Shown: piece after piece, positions 6,470 through 15,776 of the stretch
How positions within the stretch are numbered: position 1 is the first letter of the stretch
Layout of the letters: each line of letters begins with the position of its first letter
Source of the DNA: Methylophilaceae bacterium
GTDB taxonomy: Bacteria > Pseudomonadota > Gammaproteobacteria > Burkholderiales > Methylophilaceae
Direction of reading: 5' to 3'
Assembly (NCBI GenBank): GCA_017858095.1
Contig: JAFMCB010000001.1
Location: 124,001-188,000, forward strand
DNA: 64,000 nt
Translations under genes and position numbers: made by a program
Notes under the pieces: generated by a model
What the model was told of the DNA's origin: nothing
The model's input: only the letters and a program-made list of their open reading frames with translations
Databases searched by the model: none

Positions 6470-7228
6470 TTAAGTTAAGATAAATTTCCATGCCGCAATA
6501 ATTAAAACAACACCCAAAACTTTTCTAATGCCACTCGCATCAAAATGCTTTATGCCCAGTTGAGTGCCAATAGTAACACCTAAAATGACCGCAATAGAAT
6601 ATAAAAAAATTGTTGGGGGCAATGATTGTATGGATGAAAGATTACCCAACAAACCAGCAATTGAATTTAATAAAATAAAGGCTGCCGCCGTTCCTGATGC
6701 TGCTCTGACCGATGTCCACCCGAATAACACTATGAGCGGCGAAAGAAAAATTCCACCCCCCGTTCCTGTTAATCCAGAAATGAAACCAATGCTGGCTCCT
6801 GCAATAAAAGCATATAAAAGATTTACTTTTTTTAATTGCGTTGGTGCATTTTGAACAAAATTGAAAATTAATTGCAGCCCGGCAATAAAGAGGACAAACC
6901 CCAATAAAGGTCGATAAAAAACATCCGTTAAATTAATATAGCCACCTAAAAAGGCTGCCGGAACTGAGCCTGCAATAATTGGAAGAAAAACATTTAAGTT
7001 AAAAAACTTGTTTTGAATAAAGCGAAATGAAGCAACAGATGAAACAATAACGTTTAACGTCAGGCCAATCGGCTTAATAAAATTTGTTGGCGTGCCTAGC
7101 AACGACATGATAGCAATATATGAAGAGGCGCCACCGTGACCAACAGATGAATAAATTATTGCACCAAAAAAAATTAAAATTGCAGTGAGGTAGTCTTTTT
7201 GTGAAAAAGATAAAAAAATTTCTATCAT
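6470..7228 (-). CDS. TauE/SafE-family permease
   Basis: A 252-residue polytopic protein with about eight TM segments. TauE/SafE features include SSVGHGGASSYIAIMSLLG near residues 28-46 and the second-half repeat SGLTGTGGGIFLSPLIVLFGW near 152-172. Members export sulfite or sulfoacetate, or move other organic anions. The nearby SoxYZ-like carrier makes a sulfur-anion substrate attractive but unproven. Its ATG overlaps the stop of the upstream secreted protein by 4 bp, so the two are translationally coupled. Confidence 0.88.
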   Translation of the reverse strand: MIEIFLSFSQKDYLTAILIFFGAIIYSSVGHGGASSYIAIMSLLGTPTNFIKPIGLTLNVIVSSVASFRFIQNKFFNLNVFLPIIAGSVPAAFLGGYINLTDVFYRPLLGFVLFIAGLQLIFNFVQNAPTQLKKVNLLYAFIAGASIGFISGLTGTGGGIFLSPLIVLFGWTSVRAASGTAAAFILLNSIAGLLGNLSSIQSLPPTIFLYSIAVILGVTIGTQLGIKHFDASGIRKVLGVVLIIAAWKFILT

Positions 7229-7737
7229 TTAAAACAACTAGAAAGAGCAGCAGGATTTACAACAGTAAATTCCCCTTTGCTTTTTGTATTATCCATTAGG
7301 TAATGAAAAAAAAGGGTGAATTTACCATGGGCTAAAATATCGTTAAACAATTTTTCCGGAATTACTTCATTACGTCGTTTAGTTAACTGTGATGTGTTGG
7401 ATATAAACTTTTCATTTTTAGTTTCAATAGCAAAAGTATGAAACCAATTTCTAATAGTGAATGTGTAGAAAGGTTTCTTTAGATTGCGGTGCCCTACTTC
7501 ATATGCTCGAAAATGTTTGTTTAAATCAAAAACATGTTTGTTGTTACTATAAAATAAAATTTCAAAATATTTTTTTCTGTCTTTTTCATCAAAGTTTTGC
7601 CTACAGACCGCTTTTAACTGCAGAAAATTATTATCGATTGGCGCAAAATAATTTGCTTCCGTAAAATCTTTGAATGAATGATCTTTGGCAAAAAGATTAA
7701 AGTTAAATAATAAAGAAAAAAATAATAAATAAGGCAT
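7225..7737 (-). CDS. Secreted hypothetical protein coupled to the permease
   Basis: A 170-residue protein with a signal peptide (MPYLLFFSLLFNFNLFA) and a mostly polar remainder rich in Phe, Asn and Lys, with cysteines near residues 45 and 168 that could form a disulfide. I do not recognise a domain. The 4-bp overlap with the TauE/SafE gene downstream suggests a shared job, for example as an accessory periplasmic protein. The gene is divergent from dhaL, 67 bp away. Confidence 0.65.
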   Translation of the reverse strand: MPYLLFFSLLFNFNLFAKDHSFKDFTEANYFAPIDNNFLQLKAVCRQNFDEKDRKKYFEILFYSNNKHVFDLNKHFRAYEVGHRNLKKPFYTFTIRNWFHTFAIETKNEKFISNTSQLTKRRNEVIPEKLFNDILAHGKFTLFFHYLMDNTKSKGEFTVVNPAALSSCFK

Positions 7738-7804
7738 TGCGTATTAGTTTAGCTTATTTTTCACATGCTATATTATTCCTATAAATTTTTTAAAAACAAA
7801 AAAG

Positions 7805-8434
7805 ATGAACAAACAATTTATTATTCAATGTATAAATAATGTGGTGGAAGAAATTCGATATCATGAAGATCAAATTGAATCGTTAGATCGTGCAATTGGT
7901 GATGGAGATCACTACATTAATCTAAAAAGAGGATGCGAAGCTATTCAAGCAATCATCCCAACTTTTGAAAAATTAAGTACTCCACAAATATTTTATAGTA
8001 TTGGTGTGAAATTACTTTCCACAATAGGTGGTGCATCAGGGCCGTTGTTTGCCAGTTTTTTTATAGAATTTTCTAAAAATATAGCCAGTAGTAAAAATGA
8101 ATTAACTAACGTTTTATTGGGGTTTGAAGCCGGAGTTGAGGCAATTAAAAAAAGAGGTAAATCAGGTAGTGGAGAAAAAACTATGCTTGATGTACTAATA
8201 CCTGTGCTCAATATTTTTAAAAAAAAGATTGGAAACAGCAATCTTGACGAAATAATCCACGCAATTAATGAGGCTGCTAATGATGGAGTAGAAGCAACAA
8301 AAACTATGCTGCCAACAAAAGGGAGGGCTGTAGGCTTGGGTGATCGTGCCATCGGTCATATTGATCCCGGTGCAAAAAGTTGTCAGTTAATTATTGCTAC
8401 AATTGGTAAAAAAATATTGGAAGAAAAAAAATGA
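7805..8434 (+). CDS. dhaL: Dihydroxyacetone kinase, DhaL subunit (nucleotide-binding)
   Basis: A 209-residue protein, the usual length of a free DhaL. Near the N-terminus is the Mg-nucleotide signature LDRAIGDGDHYINLKRG (Asp28, Asp33, Asp35); later come GGASGPLF, KRGKSGSGEKTMLDVL and the C-terminal GRAVGLGDRAIGHIDPGAKS. DhaL carries the nucleotide and passes phosphate to dihydroxyacetone bound on DhaK. It overlaps dhaK by 4 bp. No DhaM or PTS gene is in the window, so the phosphate donor (ATP directly, or PEP through a PTS) is open. Confidence 0.92.
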   Translation: MNKQFIIQCINNVVEEIRYHEDQIESLDRAIGDGDHYINLKRGCEAIQAIIPTFEKLSTPQIFYSIGVKLLSTIGGASGPLFASFFIEFSKNIASSKNELTNVLLGFEAGVEAIKKRGKSGSGEKTMLDVLIPVLNIFKKKIGNSNLDEIIHAINEAANDGVEATKTMLPTKGRAVGLGDRAIGHIDPGAKSCQLIIATIGKKILEEKK

Positions 8435-9435
8435 AAAAATTTTATAATCAGGTTGATGAGTTTATTACTGAAAGTTTGAGTGGATTTGCCATTGCGCATC
8501 AAGATCTAGTCAATCTACATTATGCACCCATTTTTGTTAGCAGAAAAAAAATTGATTCAAAAAAAGTAATTTTAATTTCCGGTGGTGGTTCTGGGCATGA
8601 ACCATTGCATACTGGCTATGTTGGTCAAGGAATGCTTGATATTGCATGCCCAGGTCATGTTTTTACTTCCCCAACTCCTGATCAAATGATTGCTGCTATA
8701 GAGTATTGTCAGCCTAAGAATGGTGTTCTTTTTATAGTCAAAAATTACTCTGGTGATGTAATGAATTTTGAAATGGCTTCAGAAATGATTCATTGTGATA
8801 ATGCCACACTCCTTATCAATGATGATGCGGCAGTAATAAATTCAAGCTATACCACAGGGCGTCGGGGTGTTGCAGGTACCTTAATTGTTGAAAAGGTAGT
8901 TGGGAGCCAAGCTGAATCTGGGGGCTCCTTGAAATCTTGCTTAAAGCTTGGTGAGAAAGTTAATCATCAATGCTCAAGTATGGGTGTTGCACTGACGAGC
9001 TGTACTGTTCCTGCAGCAGGAAAGCCAACATTTGATATTGATGATAACGAAATTGAAATAGGCATAGGTATTCATGGAGAACCTGGTAGAAAAAGAGAGA
9101 ATTTAAAAAATGCCGATGCAATTGTCGCTGATATGATAGAGGCAATTATTGAAGATTTAAAAACTAAGTCAATCGCATTAAACAAATCTTCTGAATTATT
9201 GTTATTGGTGAATGGAATGGGAGCGACCCCATTAAGTGAGCTCTACCTAATCTTTAATTCAGCAACTAAAATTTTACAACAGCAAAGTTTGCATATTTCT
9301 CGGTCCTTGGTAGGAAATTTCACAACAGCTCTTGATATGGCCGGTGCATCAATCACAATCTGTGTTCTAGATGAAGAGATAAAAAAACATTGGGATAGTC
9401 CGGTTTTAACAGCAAGTTTACGCTGGGGAATTTAA
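8431..9435 (+). CDS. dhaK: Dihydroxyacetone kinase, DhaK subunit (substrate-binding)
   Basis: A 334-residue substrate-binding subunit that holds the ketose through a hemiaminal with a histidine, here His215 in GIGIHGEPG. Other signatures are ISGGGSGHEPLHTGYVGQGMLD near 49-70, PGHVFTSPTPDQM and VKNYSGDVMNFEMA near 103-116. The product would be DHAP, feeding into the triose pool near TpiA. Slightly shorter than E. coli DhaK (356). Related DhaK/DhaL pairs phosphorylate erythrulose and other small ketoses, so the substrate should not be assumed. Confidence 0.92.
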   Translation: MKKFYNQVDEFITESLSGFAIAHQDLVNLHYAPIFVSRKKIDSKKVILISGGGSGHEPLHTGYVGQGMLDIACPGHVFTSPTPDQMIAAIEYCQPKNGVLFIVKNYSGDVMNFEMASEMIHCDNATLLINDDAAVINSSYTTGRRGVAGTLIVEKVVGSQAESGGSLKSCLKLGEKVNHQCSSMGVALTSCTVPAAGKPTFDIDDNEIEIGIGIHGEPGRKRENLKNADAIVADMIEAIIEDLKTKSIALNKSSELLLLVNGMGATPLSELYLIFNSATKILQQQSLHISRSLVGNFTTALDMAGASITICVLDEEIKKHWDSPVLTASLRWGI

Positions 9436-9464
9436 TACCATCCTGTAAAAAATTTAATAAATCT

Positions 9465-10187
9465 TTAGAAATTTTCGTTTTGCCCTAGTAAACGCCATTT
9501 TCCTAAAGGCAGACTACCTAATTTGACGTTACCAATTCTTACTCGCTTTAAACTAGTGACTTTCAAGCCTACCAAATCACACATTTTTCGAATCTGTCGA
9601 TTTCGCCCCTCAATCAAAGTGAAGCTAAGTTGATCATCATTCTGCCAGAAAACTTTCGCAGGCTTAAGTTTATATCCATCGAGCGATAATCCATGATTTA
9701 GTAAACCTAGTGCATGCTCAGATAATTCTCCATCAACCCTGACCAAGTATTCTTTTTCAATTACTATATTTTCCCCAATTATTTTTTTTGCCACTACGCC
9801 GTCTTGAGTGAGCACCAAAAGTCCTGTTGAATCTATATCAAGCCTTCCTGCCGGAGCTAATCCCTCAATATTTATTCTTCCTGGATCATTTTTACCAAAA
9901 AAATTTTCAGGGGTTATTAAGCTAGATGCAGGTTTAAATTTTTTTTCATCATCTAAATGAGAAATAAAGCCAACCGGTTTATTTAAAATAATTGTTAATT
10001 TTGATAATTGTGAATTTTTTGCTTGGTGGCTCAATTCGATTTTTTGATCTCTTCTAGCTCGAGAACCTAGCTCTTTTACAATCTCACCATCAACTTTTAC
10101 CCAGCCAGCTTCAATATAACGATCCGCTTCTCTACGAGAGCAAAGCCCTTTTTCTGATAATAATTTAGAGATTCTAATTAGATTCAT
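9465..10187 (-). CDS. rRNA pseudouridine synthase, RsuA/RluB/RluE/RluF family
   Basis: 240 residues: an N-terminal S4 RNA-binding domain (ISKLLSEKGLCSRREADRYIE) and the catalytic domain with the aspartate motif GRLDIDSTGLLVLTQDG, then EGRNRQIRKMCDLVG. It makes pseudouridine in ribosomal RNA. Open frame extends upstream through the neighbouring gene, but ATG 10185-10187 gives the family N-terminus (MNLIRISKLL) and lies 4 bases after the upstream stop, so I use it. The S4 sequence looks most like RluF, which modifies 23S rRNA, but the target is not certain. Confidence 0.88.
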   Translation of the reverse strand: MNLIRISKLLSEKGLCSRREADRYIEAGWVKVDGEIVKELGSRARRDQKIELSHQAKNSQLSKLTIILNKPVGFISHLDDEKKFKPASSLITPENFFGKNDPGRINIEGLAPAGRLDIDSTGLLVLTQDGVVAKKIIGENIVIEKEYLVRVDGELSEHALGLLNHGLSLDGYKLKPAKVFWQNDDQLSFTLIEGRNRQIRKMCDLVGLKVTSLKRVRIGNVKLGSLPLGKWRLLGQNENF

Positions 10188-10191
10188 TTTT

Positions 10192-10491
10192 TTAGCTCGA
10201 CTTCCTAAGAACCCACATTTTTTCTTCTCCATGAAAAATATGGGTAGGATTACCCATATGCCCTTCAGGGTGATTATCTCGCCAGTCTTTAGCAAGACTC
10301 TCAGACTCCTCCATCCCTCTTTTATTTTCAAATGTTGAAATTGATAGCAATGAATCATTTCCAATATCTACAATACAATAACGAACAAAACCATTAATTT
10401 CATATAACTTCGGTGCGAAACTTTCAGTTAATTTTTTAGAAATGGATGAAAAATCATACACATCGTCATATTTTCTAATTGAAACATACAT
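10192..10491 (-). CDS. Small antibiotic-biosynthesis-monooxygenase-like (ABM fold) protein
   Basis: A 99-residue cytosolic protein starting MYVSIRKYDDVYDFSSISKK. The pattern of strand, helix, GFVRYCIVDIGNDSLLSISTFENKRGMEES and a tryptophan near the end resembles dimeric alpha-beta barrel proteins. I see no catalytic residue set. It ends 4 bp before the pseudouridine synthase start and is probably co-transcribed with it. Confidence 0.6.
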   Translation of the reverse strand: MYVSIRKYDDVYDFSSISKKLTESFAPKLYEINGFVRYCIVDIGNDSLLSISTFENKRGMEESESLAKDWRDNHPEGHMGNPTHIFHGEEKMWVLRKSS

Positions 10492-10615
10492 AATTAAATC
10501 TCCAATAAAATTAAGAATATAAATATAACTTTTATTATTGCACCAAAGCTTAATAATCTTTTTTATATTTTTTAAATCTATGTGATAAATTTATAGTTAT
10601 AAACAAAAGGTTATT

Positions 10616-11575
10616 ATGGATGATCTAACAAAAACTAACGCATCTGCATTAACAGAAAATGCTTTATACGCCGAGTATACAAAAGCAGTAGATCCTCAAA
10701 GAAGCGGCATAATCAATAAGGTCCCATTTTATAATTTTTCAAGCTCACTCCATGAGTCTGGCGAAAGCGCAATTCACCCTCTTGATATTAGTTCTTCGCT
10801 AGGAATTCCTGGCCCTGCAACTTCGCCATGTTTATGTGCAAATTTTATTCGGTTGTTAAAAAATACCAGTTTAAAAACTACGCATAATGCTTCCTCAGAA
10901 TTATTTTATGTAATTAATGGTGCAGGTTATAGCTTATTTGAGGGTATAAAAATTCCTTGGCAAAAGGGTGATTTTGTTGTGGTCCCGGCAGGAAAAAATA
11001 TTGAGCACTTTGGTGTTAGTGAAGAGTCATCGCTTTATTTAATTCATGATCAACCACTTTTAGATTATTTGGGTGTTACGCCCTCAAAACAAAAATTCAA
11101 ACCCACGCTGTTTACAAATGAAAAATCAAAAAAGGAATTAGACCAAGTAAAAAGAGAAGGGAATGCTGTTAATCGAAGCAGAATAAGCGTTATTTTAGTA
11201 AATAAAGCTATGGATCAAACATTGTCAGCATCCCACACAATGTGGGCTATGCTTGGGGTTTTACCCAAGGAGGCATCGCAATTAGCGCATAGACATCAAT
11301 CTGTTGCCTTGGATTTAATTTTAGATTGTAAGCCTGGTTGTTATACCTTAGTTGGCGATAAAATTGATAACAAAGGCAATATTATTAATCCGATTCGTGA
11401 GGAGTGGAAGCCAAACTCAGCTTTTATAACGCCTCCAGGTTTGTGGCACGCGCATTTTAATGAATCCGGCCAAGATGTGAATTTCATCCCAATTCAAGAT
11501 GCAGGTCTGCACATTTATTTGCGAACATTAGATATAAAGTTTGTCTTGCCTAATCAACAAATTCCAACAGCTTAA
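10616..11575 (+). CDS. Two-domain cupin (bicupin) protein
   Basis: A 319-residue protein with two cupin barrels: residues ~75-145 (TTHNASSELFYVINGAG, then GDFVVVPAGKNIEHFG) and ~205-310 (AHRHQSVALDLILD, then NSAFITPPGLWHAHFNESG). Both keep His-rich putative metal sites. The layout resembles gentisate 1,2-dioxygenase-type bicupins, but the similarity is too general to name a substrate. Preceded by about 125 bp of AT-rich sequence; convergent with the nuclease gene, 4 bp away. Confidence 0.75.
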   Translation: MDDLTKTNASALTENALYAEYTKAVDPQRSGIINKVPFYNFSSSLHESGESAIHPLDISSSLGIPGPATSPCLCANFIRLLKNTSLKTTHNASSELFYVINGAGYSLFEGIKIPWQKGDFVVVPAGKNIEHFGVSEESSLYLIHDQPLLDYLGVTPSKQKFKPTLFTNEKSKKELDQVKREGNAVNRSRISVILVNKAMDQTLSASHTMWAMLGVLPKEASQLAHRHQSVALDLILDCKPGCYTLVGDKIDNKGNIINPIREEWKPNSAFITPPGLWHAHFNESGQDVNFIPIQDAGLHIYLRTLDIKFVLPNQQIPTA

Positions 11576-11579
11576 AAAT

Positions 11580-12233
11580 TTATTCACTTAATGCTTTTAC
11601 CAAATATGGATCTAAGTCGGTTTGGCTAACAAGCCATCTTTTATAATCTTGCGGAATTTCACTAAAAACAAGGCCTTTATGTTTTCCGAAAGGCATGGTG
11701 AGAGGGATTCTTGCTTTTTCACTTATTTGCCATAAACTTTCAAGCGAATTGGGATTGTGTTTTTTGCAAATAGCTTTAAGTATAGTGGAACAAATTTCAA
11801 CATCTGTTGCTGCTGAGTGAGCATTTTTTAAAATATCTCTAGCTTTTGTTCGCTCTAAAAAATAAAAAAGGGCGCTTTGTGAATAGGCGTCAAGCTGAGG
11901 CCATGTTCTTCTCGCAAGCGCAAGTGTACAAATACGTTTTATATTTGGATTGCCAGCCACATTCCAGTCATAGTCAATATTATGGCCAATTATGTATTCC
12001 ACAGTAGAGGGAAGTGAAAAAGTTTTATGCGAGGGACAATCTTTTAATTCCTCATCATAAATGTGATGAGTAGCAAGCGCTCCTAATTCAATTGGTTTTT
12101 CAGGATTGTATCGTTGGCAAAAACTTTCGCCAGTTTCGTATGGATCTATACTTTTTAGCTCAAGCCAGGCCCCCTCAATAATAACTGGGTTGTTTTTTCC
12201 TGTAGTTTCTGTATCAAAAATTATTGCTTTCAC
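11580..12233 (-). CDS. ExoX-like 3'-5' exonuclease with C-terminal DUF3820
   Basis: 217 residues. The DEDDh exonuclease domain starts with FDTETTGK near residues 6-13, continues with GHNIDYDW near 89-96, and has HSAATDVEIC near 138-147. A C-terminal DUF3820 segment follows (MPFGKHKGLVFSEIPQDYKRWL near 180-201). ExoX-type enzymes degrade single-stranded DNA ends in mismatch repair and recombination. It is 53 bp downstream of clpB on the same strand; no terminator is visible between them. Confidence 0.8.
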   Translation of the reverse strand: MKAIIFDTETTGKNNPVIIEGAWLELKSIDPYETGESFCQRYNPEKPIELGALATHHIYDEELKDCPSHKTFSLPSTVEYIIGHNIDYDWNVAGNPNIKRICTLALARRTWPQLDAYSQSALFYFLERTKARDILKNAHSAATDVEICSTILKAICKKHNPNSLESLWQISEKARIPLTMPFGKHKGLVFSEIPQDYKRWLVSQTDLDPYLVKALSE

Positions 12234-12286
12234 TAAGACTCCTCTTTAACGAAAGCATAACAGAATGAAAGATATTTTATAAAAAA

Positions 12287-14869
12287 TTAAATTTTCTCAA
12301 AGGTAAATTTATTTTTTTCAAAACCAATTTGAATATTATCATTGCTCGAAAAATCTCCATTTAGAATTTTTTTGGCTAGCGGGTTCTCAATCTCAGATTG
12401 AATTGCCCTTTTCAAGGGTCGAGCACCATAAATTGAATCAAAACCTGCTTGGGCAATTTGCTTCACTGCCTCCTTACTAAATTCTAAATTCATCTCCATT
12501 GATAAAAGCCGAGCTCTTAAACGATTAAGTTGTATTGTAGCAATCGATTGAATATTTTCTGCCCCCAATGGATGAAAAACAACCACTTCATCAATACGGT
12601 TGATGAATTCTGGTTTAAAGTAATTTTTAACCTCACCCATGACTGCAAGCTTAAGAATTTGGTAGTCTTCATTAGCTTTATCTTGAATCATTTGCGAAGC
12701 TAAATTAGATGTCATAATAATTACTGTATTTTTAAAATCAACAGTGCGACCTTGTCCATCCGTTAACCGTCCATCATCCAAAACTTGTAGTAAAATATTA
12801 AATACATCAGGATGGGCCTTCTCAACTTCATCTAACAAAATAACGCTGTAAGGTTTTCTTCGAATAGCTTCTGTTAAGTACCCTCCCTCATCATAACCTA
12901 CGTATCCAGGAGGAGCTCCAATTAGGCGTGATACTGAATGTTTTTCCATAAACTCACTCATATCGATTCGAATTAAATGGTCTTCCGAGTCAAATAAAAA
13001 CTCCGCAAGAGCTTTACTTAATTCAGTTTTACCAACTCCAGTTGGGCCTAAAAATAAAAAAGATCCATAGGGTTTATTGGGTTCACTTAACCCAGATCGA
13101 GATCGACGAATTGCATCAGAAATGATTGTTACAGCCTCATCTTGACCAACCAGACGCTCATGCAACTTATCCTCTATATGCAATAGTTTATCTCGTTCAC
13201 CTTGCATCATTTTAGCTACTGGAATACCTGTGGCACGACTGACTACCTCTGCAATCTCATCTGCACCGACTTCTGTGATAAGCATACGAGGTTTTTCTGT
13301 ATTTTGTTTTTCATTTTTTGCAGCTTCTTTAAGCTGCGTCTCTAATTTTGGTAGTTCACCGTATTGCAATTCAGATACTTTTTGCCAATCCCCTGCCCGT
13401 TTAGCTTCTTCCATTCTGAATTTTATCTGCTCAATTTTTTCTTTTAGGTCATGAGCGCCTCTTAAAATTATTTTTTCTGATTTCCATATTGATTCAAGAT
13501 CATTAAATTCACGCTCATTATTCAATATTTCCTCTTCAATAGCAGCCATTCTCTTTTTTGAAGCTTCATCTTTTTCTTTGCGAACCGCCTCTCTCTCAAT
13601 TTTTAATTGAATCAATCTCCTTTCAAGTTTATCTAAAGCTTCAGGTTTTGAATCAATCTCCATTTTTACTTTTGATGCAGCCTCATCGATTAAGTCAATG
13701 GCTTTATCTGGTAAAAATCGATCCGTAATATATCGATGTGATAATTCTGCTGCTGCAACAATTGCAGGGTCAGTTATTTCGACATTGTGATGTATTTCGT
13801 ATTTCTCTTGCAAACCTCTTAAGATAGCAACAGTGTCCTCAACAGAAGGTTCGTTAACTAAAACTTTTTGAAAACGACGTTCTAAAGCTGCATCTTTTTC
13901 AACATACTGTCGATATTCATTTAGCGTAGTTGCTCCAACACAGTGAAGCTCCCCTCTTGCTAACGCAGGTTTAAGCATATTGCCAGCATCAATTGCCCCT
14001 TCAGCTTTTCCTGCGCCGACCATTGTGTGAATTTCATCAATAAATAAAATAATTTGGCCATCATGAGCTGAAATCTCTTTCAAAACGGCTTTTAATCTCT
14101 CCTCAAATTCGCCACGATACTTTGCCCCAGCTAGTAATGATGCCATATCAAGCGATAACACTTTTTTATTTTTTAAAGTTTCAGGGACCTCATTGTTTAT
14201 AATACGCTGTGCCAGCCCCTCAACAATTGCTGTCTTTCCTACTCCTGGCTCTCCAATCAAAACAGGGTTATTTTTACTTCTTCTTTGAAGTACTTGAATG
14301 GTTCTTCGAATTTCATCATCCCGACCAATTACAGGATCAAGCTTACCTTGCCTCGCTCTTTCTGTTAAATCCAGGGTATATTTATTTAGTGCTTGGCGCT
14401 GACCATCAGCGCCTTGTGTATCAACGGATTCATTATTTCTGACAGATAAAATAGCCTGCTCAAGTGCTTCCTTGTTACAACCGGAATCCCGTAAGGCTTT
14501 ACCACCGGCATTTTTATCATCAATTAATGCTAATAAAAACATTTCGGAAGCTATAAAAGAATCATTATGCTTAAGTGCATTTTTTTCCGTCACATTCAAC
14601 AGATTATTTAAATCTCTAGAAACACTTATTTCACCATTTGCACTTGAAACCTTTGGTAAATTATCTATTGCTAACGTTAGACTATGTTTTAATCTATCAA
14701 CATTAGACCCTGCTGCGCTTAAAATAGCTGCCGTATCATTTTGATCGTCATTAACAAGAGCAAGCAACAAATGAACTGATTCAATAGAGGGGTTATCATG
14801 TTCATTAGCAAGCGTTTGTGCGCCAGCAAAAGCCTGTTGAAATTTAGTTGTTAATTTATCAAATCGCAT
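12287..14869 (-). CDS. clpB: ATP-dependent disaggregase ClpB
   Basis: An 860-residue AAA+ chaperone, full family length. It has N-terminal Clp repeats (1-145), NBD1 with Walker [10 protein letters not shown] near 205 and [14 protein letters not shown], a long coiled-coil M domain (~410-525), and NBD2 with GPTGVGKTE near 605 and [14 protein letters not shown]. It dissolves protein aggregates with DnaK. Start at ATG 14867-14869 with GGAG upstream. A sigma-32-type promoter lies about 30-55 bases upstream, consistent with heat-shock control. Confidence 0.98.
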   Translation of the reverse strand: MRFDKLTTKFQQAFAGAQTLANEHDNPSIESVHLLLALVNDDQNDTAAILSAAGSNVDRLKHSLTLAIDNLPKVSSANGEISVSRDLNNLLNVTEKNALKHNDSFIASEMFLLALIDDKNAGGKALRDSGCNKEALEQAILSVRNNESVDTQGADGQRQALNKYTLDLTERARQGKLDPVIGRDDEIRRTIQVLQRRSKNNPVLIGEPGVGKTAIVEGLAQRIINNEVPETLKNKKVLSLDMASLLAGAKYRGEFEERLKAVLKEISAHDGQIILFIDEIHTMVGAGKAEGAIDAGNMLKPALARGELHCVGATTLNEYRQYVEKDAALERRFQKVLVNEPSVEDTVAILRGLQEKYEIHHNVEITDPAIVAAAELSHRYITDRFLPDKAIDLIDEAASKVKMEIDSKPEALDKLERRLIQLKIEREAVRKEKDEASKKRMAAIEEEILNNEREFNDLESIWKSEKIILRGAHDLKEKIEQIKFRMEEAKRAGDWQKVSELQYGELPKLETQLKEAAKNEKQNTEKPRMLITEVGADEIAEVVSRATGIPVAKMMQGERDKLLHIEDKLHERLVGQDEAVTIISDAIRRSRSGLSEPNKPYGSFLFLGPTGVGKTELSKALAEFLFDSEDHLIRIDMSEFMEKHSVSRLIGAPPGYVGYDEGGYLTEAIRRKPYSVILLDEVEKAHPDVFNILLQVLDDGRLTDGQGRTVDFKNTVIIMTSNLASQMIQDKANEDYQILKLAVMGEVKNYFKPEFINRIDEVVVFHPLGAENIQSIATIQLNRLRARLLSMEMNLEFSKEAVKQIAQAGFDSIYGARPLKRAIQSEIENPLAKKILNGDFSSNDNIQIGFEKNKFTFEKI

Positions 14870-14896
14870 TTATTTACTCCAAAAGAAGATATGAAA

Positions 14897-14925
14897 TAAA
14901 TGGGGGCGAAAGAAAATAAATCAAG
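14897..14925 (-). promoter_or_regulatory. Sigma-32 (heat-shock) type promoter of clpB
   Basis: On the minus strand CTTGAT (14920-14925) and CCCCATTTA (14897-14905) are separated by 14 bases. The known sigma-32 consensus is CTTGAA-N13/14-CCCCATNT, so the -35 has one mismatch and the -10 fits well. It lies directly upstream of clpB, a classical heat-shock gene. Confidence 0.85.
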
Positions 14926-14981
14926 TTTTATTTTATTAACTATATGATTTTATGTGGTTTTTTATCAAGAGAAATTATAAT

Positions 14982-15058
14982 TGGTCGGAGCGGTGAGATT
15001 CGAACTCACGACCCCTTGCACCCCATGCAAGTACGCTACCAGGCTGCGCTACGCCCCG
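14982..15058 (-). tRNA. tRNA-Pro (GGG)
   Basis: A 77-nt cloverleaf with encoded CCA. The acceptor CGGGGCG pairs with CGCTCCG (one G-T); the anticodon stem is CTTGC/GCAAG with loop ATGGGGT, giving anticodon GGG; the T-arm has GTTCGAAT. It follows the MerR-type regulator by 4 bases, the usual betaproteobacterial order pheT-ihfA-merR-tRNA-Pro. Confidence 0.96.
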
Positions 15059-15062
15059 AAAA

Positions 15063-15476
15063 TTATTTAAGAATTTTTAAAATATCATGCAACTGACTTT
15101 TAAAATTTGATAAGTTCTCTGTGACAATGGTTGCTGAGGTATTAGTATTTAATGGTAATTCAGCTTGAGCTTTCTGAATGGCTTCTTCAGAAGTTGCATC
15201 TTTAACAAATTTTCTATCAGACAGCTTTGCTTTAGCCCCCTGTATTGTAAAGCCTTCGAAGTAAAGAAGTTCTCTTATTTTCCTTATTAGCAAGATCTCT
15301 GCCTGCTGATAATATCGTCGATTACCCCGCCGTTTTGACGGTTGTAATTGAGGAAACTCTTGTTCCCAGTATCTCAAAACATGGGGTTTAAGGTCACATA
15401 AGGTACTTACCTCACCTATTGCAAAGTAGCGTTTGGTGGGTACGGGTGGTAAGACTTTTTTATGCTTGTTTTCCAG
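15063..15476 (-). CDS. MerR-family transcriptional regulator with an apparent CTG start
   Basis: MerR regulator: the winged helix includes [29 protein letters not shown] and [23 protein letters not shown], with no metal-binding cysteine set, so its ligand is unknown. The frame is open from 15063 to a stop at about 15488 (minus), yet contains no ATG, and no GTG or TTG upstream of the HTH; the TTG at 15377 would delete half of it. CTG at 15474-15476 gives 137 residues, has a purine-rich AGAAGAGAAG before it, and overlaps the ihfA end by 17 bp, so coupled CTG initiation is my best reading. Standard neighbour of ihfA in betaproteobacteria. Confidence 0.8.
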   Translation of the reverse strand: MENKHKKVLPPVPTKRYFAIGEVSTLCDLKPHVLRYWEQEFPQLQPSKRRGNRRYYQQAEILLIRKIRELLYFEGFTIQGAKAKLSDRKFVKDATSEEAIQKAQAELPLNTNTSATIVTENLSNFKSQLHDILKILK

Positions 15477-15762
15477 TTGTCTTCTCTTCTACACTAGTTT
15501 TTAATTTTTGACTTGAGTGAAAAGTGACAACACGACGGGCTTTGATTGGTATCTCTTCACCAGTCTTTGGATTTCTACCAGGACGCTCAGATTTAGTTCG
15601 GAGTTCAAAATTACCAAATCCAGAAAGCTTCACACTTTCACCACTTTCAAGCGCCATTCGAATTTCTTCAAAAAAGGCTTCGACCATTTCCTTTGCTTCA
15701 CTCTTGTTAAGACCAACCTCATCAAACAAGACTTCGGCAAGTTCTGCTTTAGTTAATGTCAT
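15460..15762 (-). CDS. ihfA: Integration host factor alpha subunit
   Basis: A 100-residue HU/IHF-fold DNA-bending protein. [22 protein letters not shown] is typical of IhfA, and the DNA-binding arm has [23 protein letters not shown] near 62-84, including the intercalating proline context RNPKTGE. It forms a heterodimer with IhfB. It sits right after pheT, the conserved proteobacterial position, and its 3' end overlaps the merR-type gene. Confidence 0.96.
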   Translation of the reverse strand: MTLTKAELAEVLFDEVGLNKSEAKEMVEAFFEEIRMALESGESVKLSGFGNFELRTKSERPGRNPKTGEEIPIKARRVVTFHSSQKLKTSVEEKTTGKQA

Positions 15763-15776
15763 ACGTAGTTTCCATA

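Noticed and set aside
7993-8352. 119-codon minus-strand frame inside dhaL
   Set aside because: Antisense shadow of a clear DhaL gene; low-complexity Ser/Leu/Pro product without motifs.
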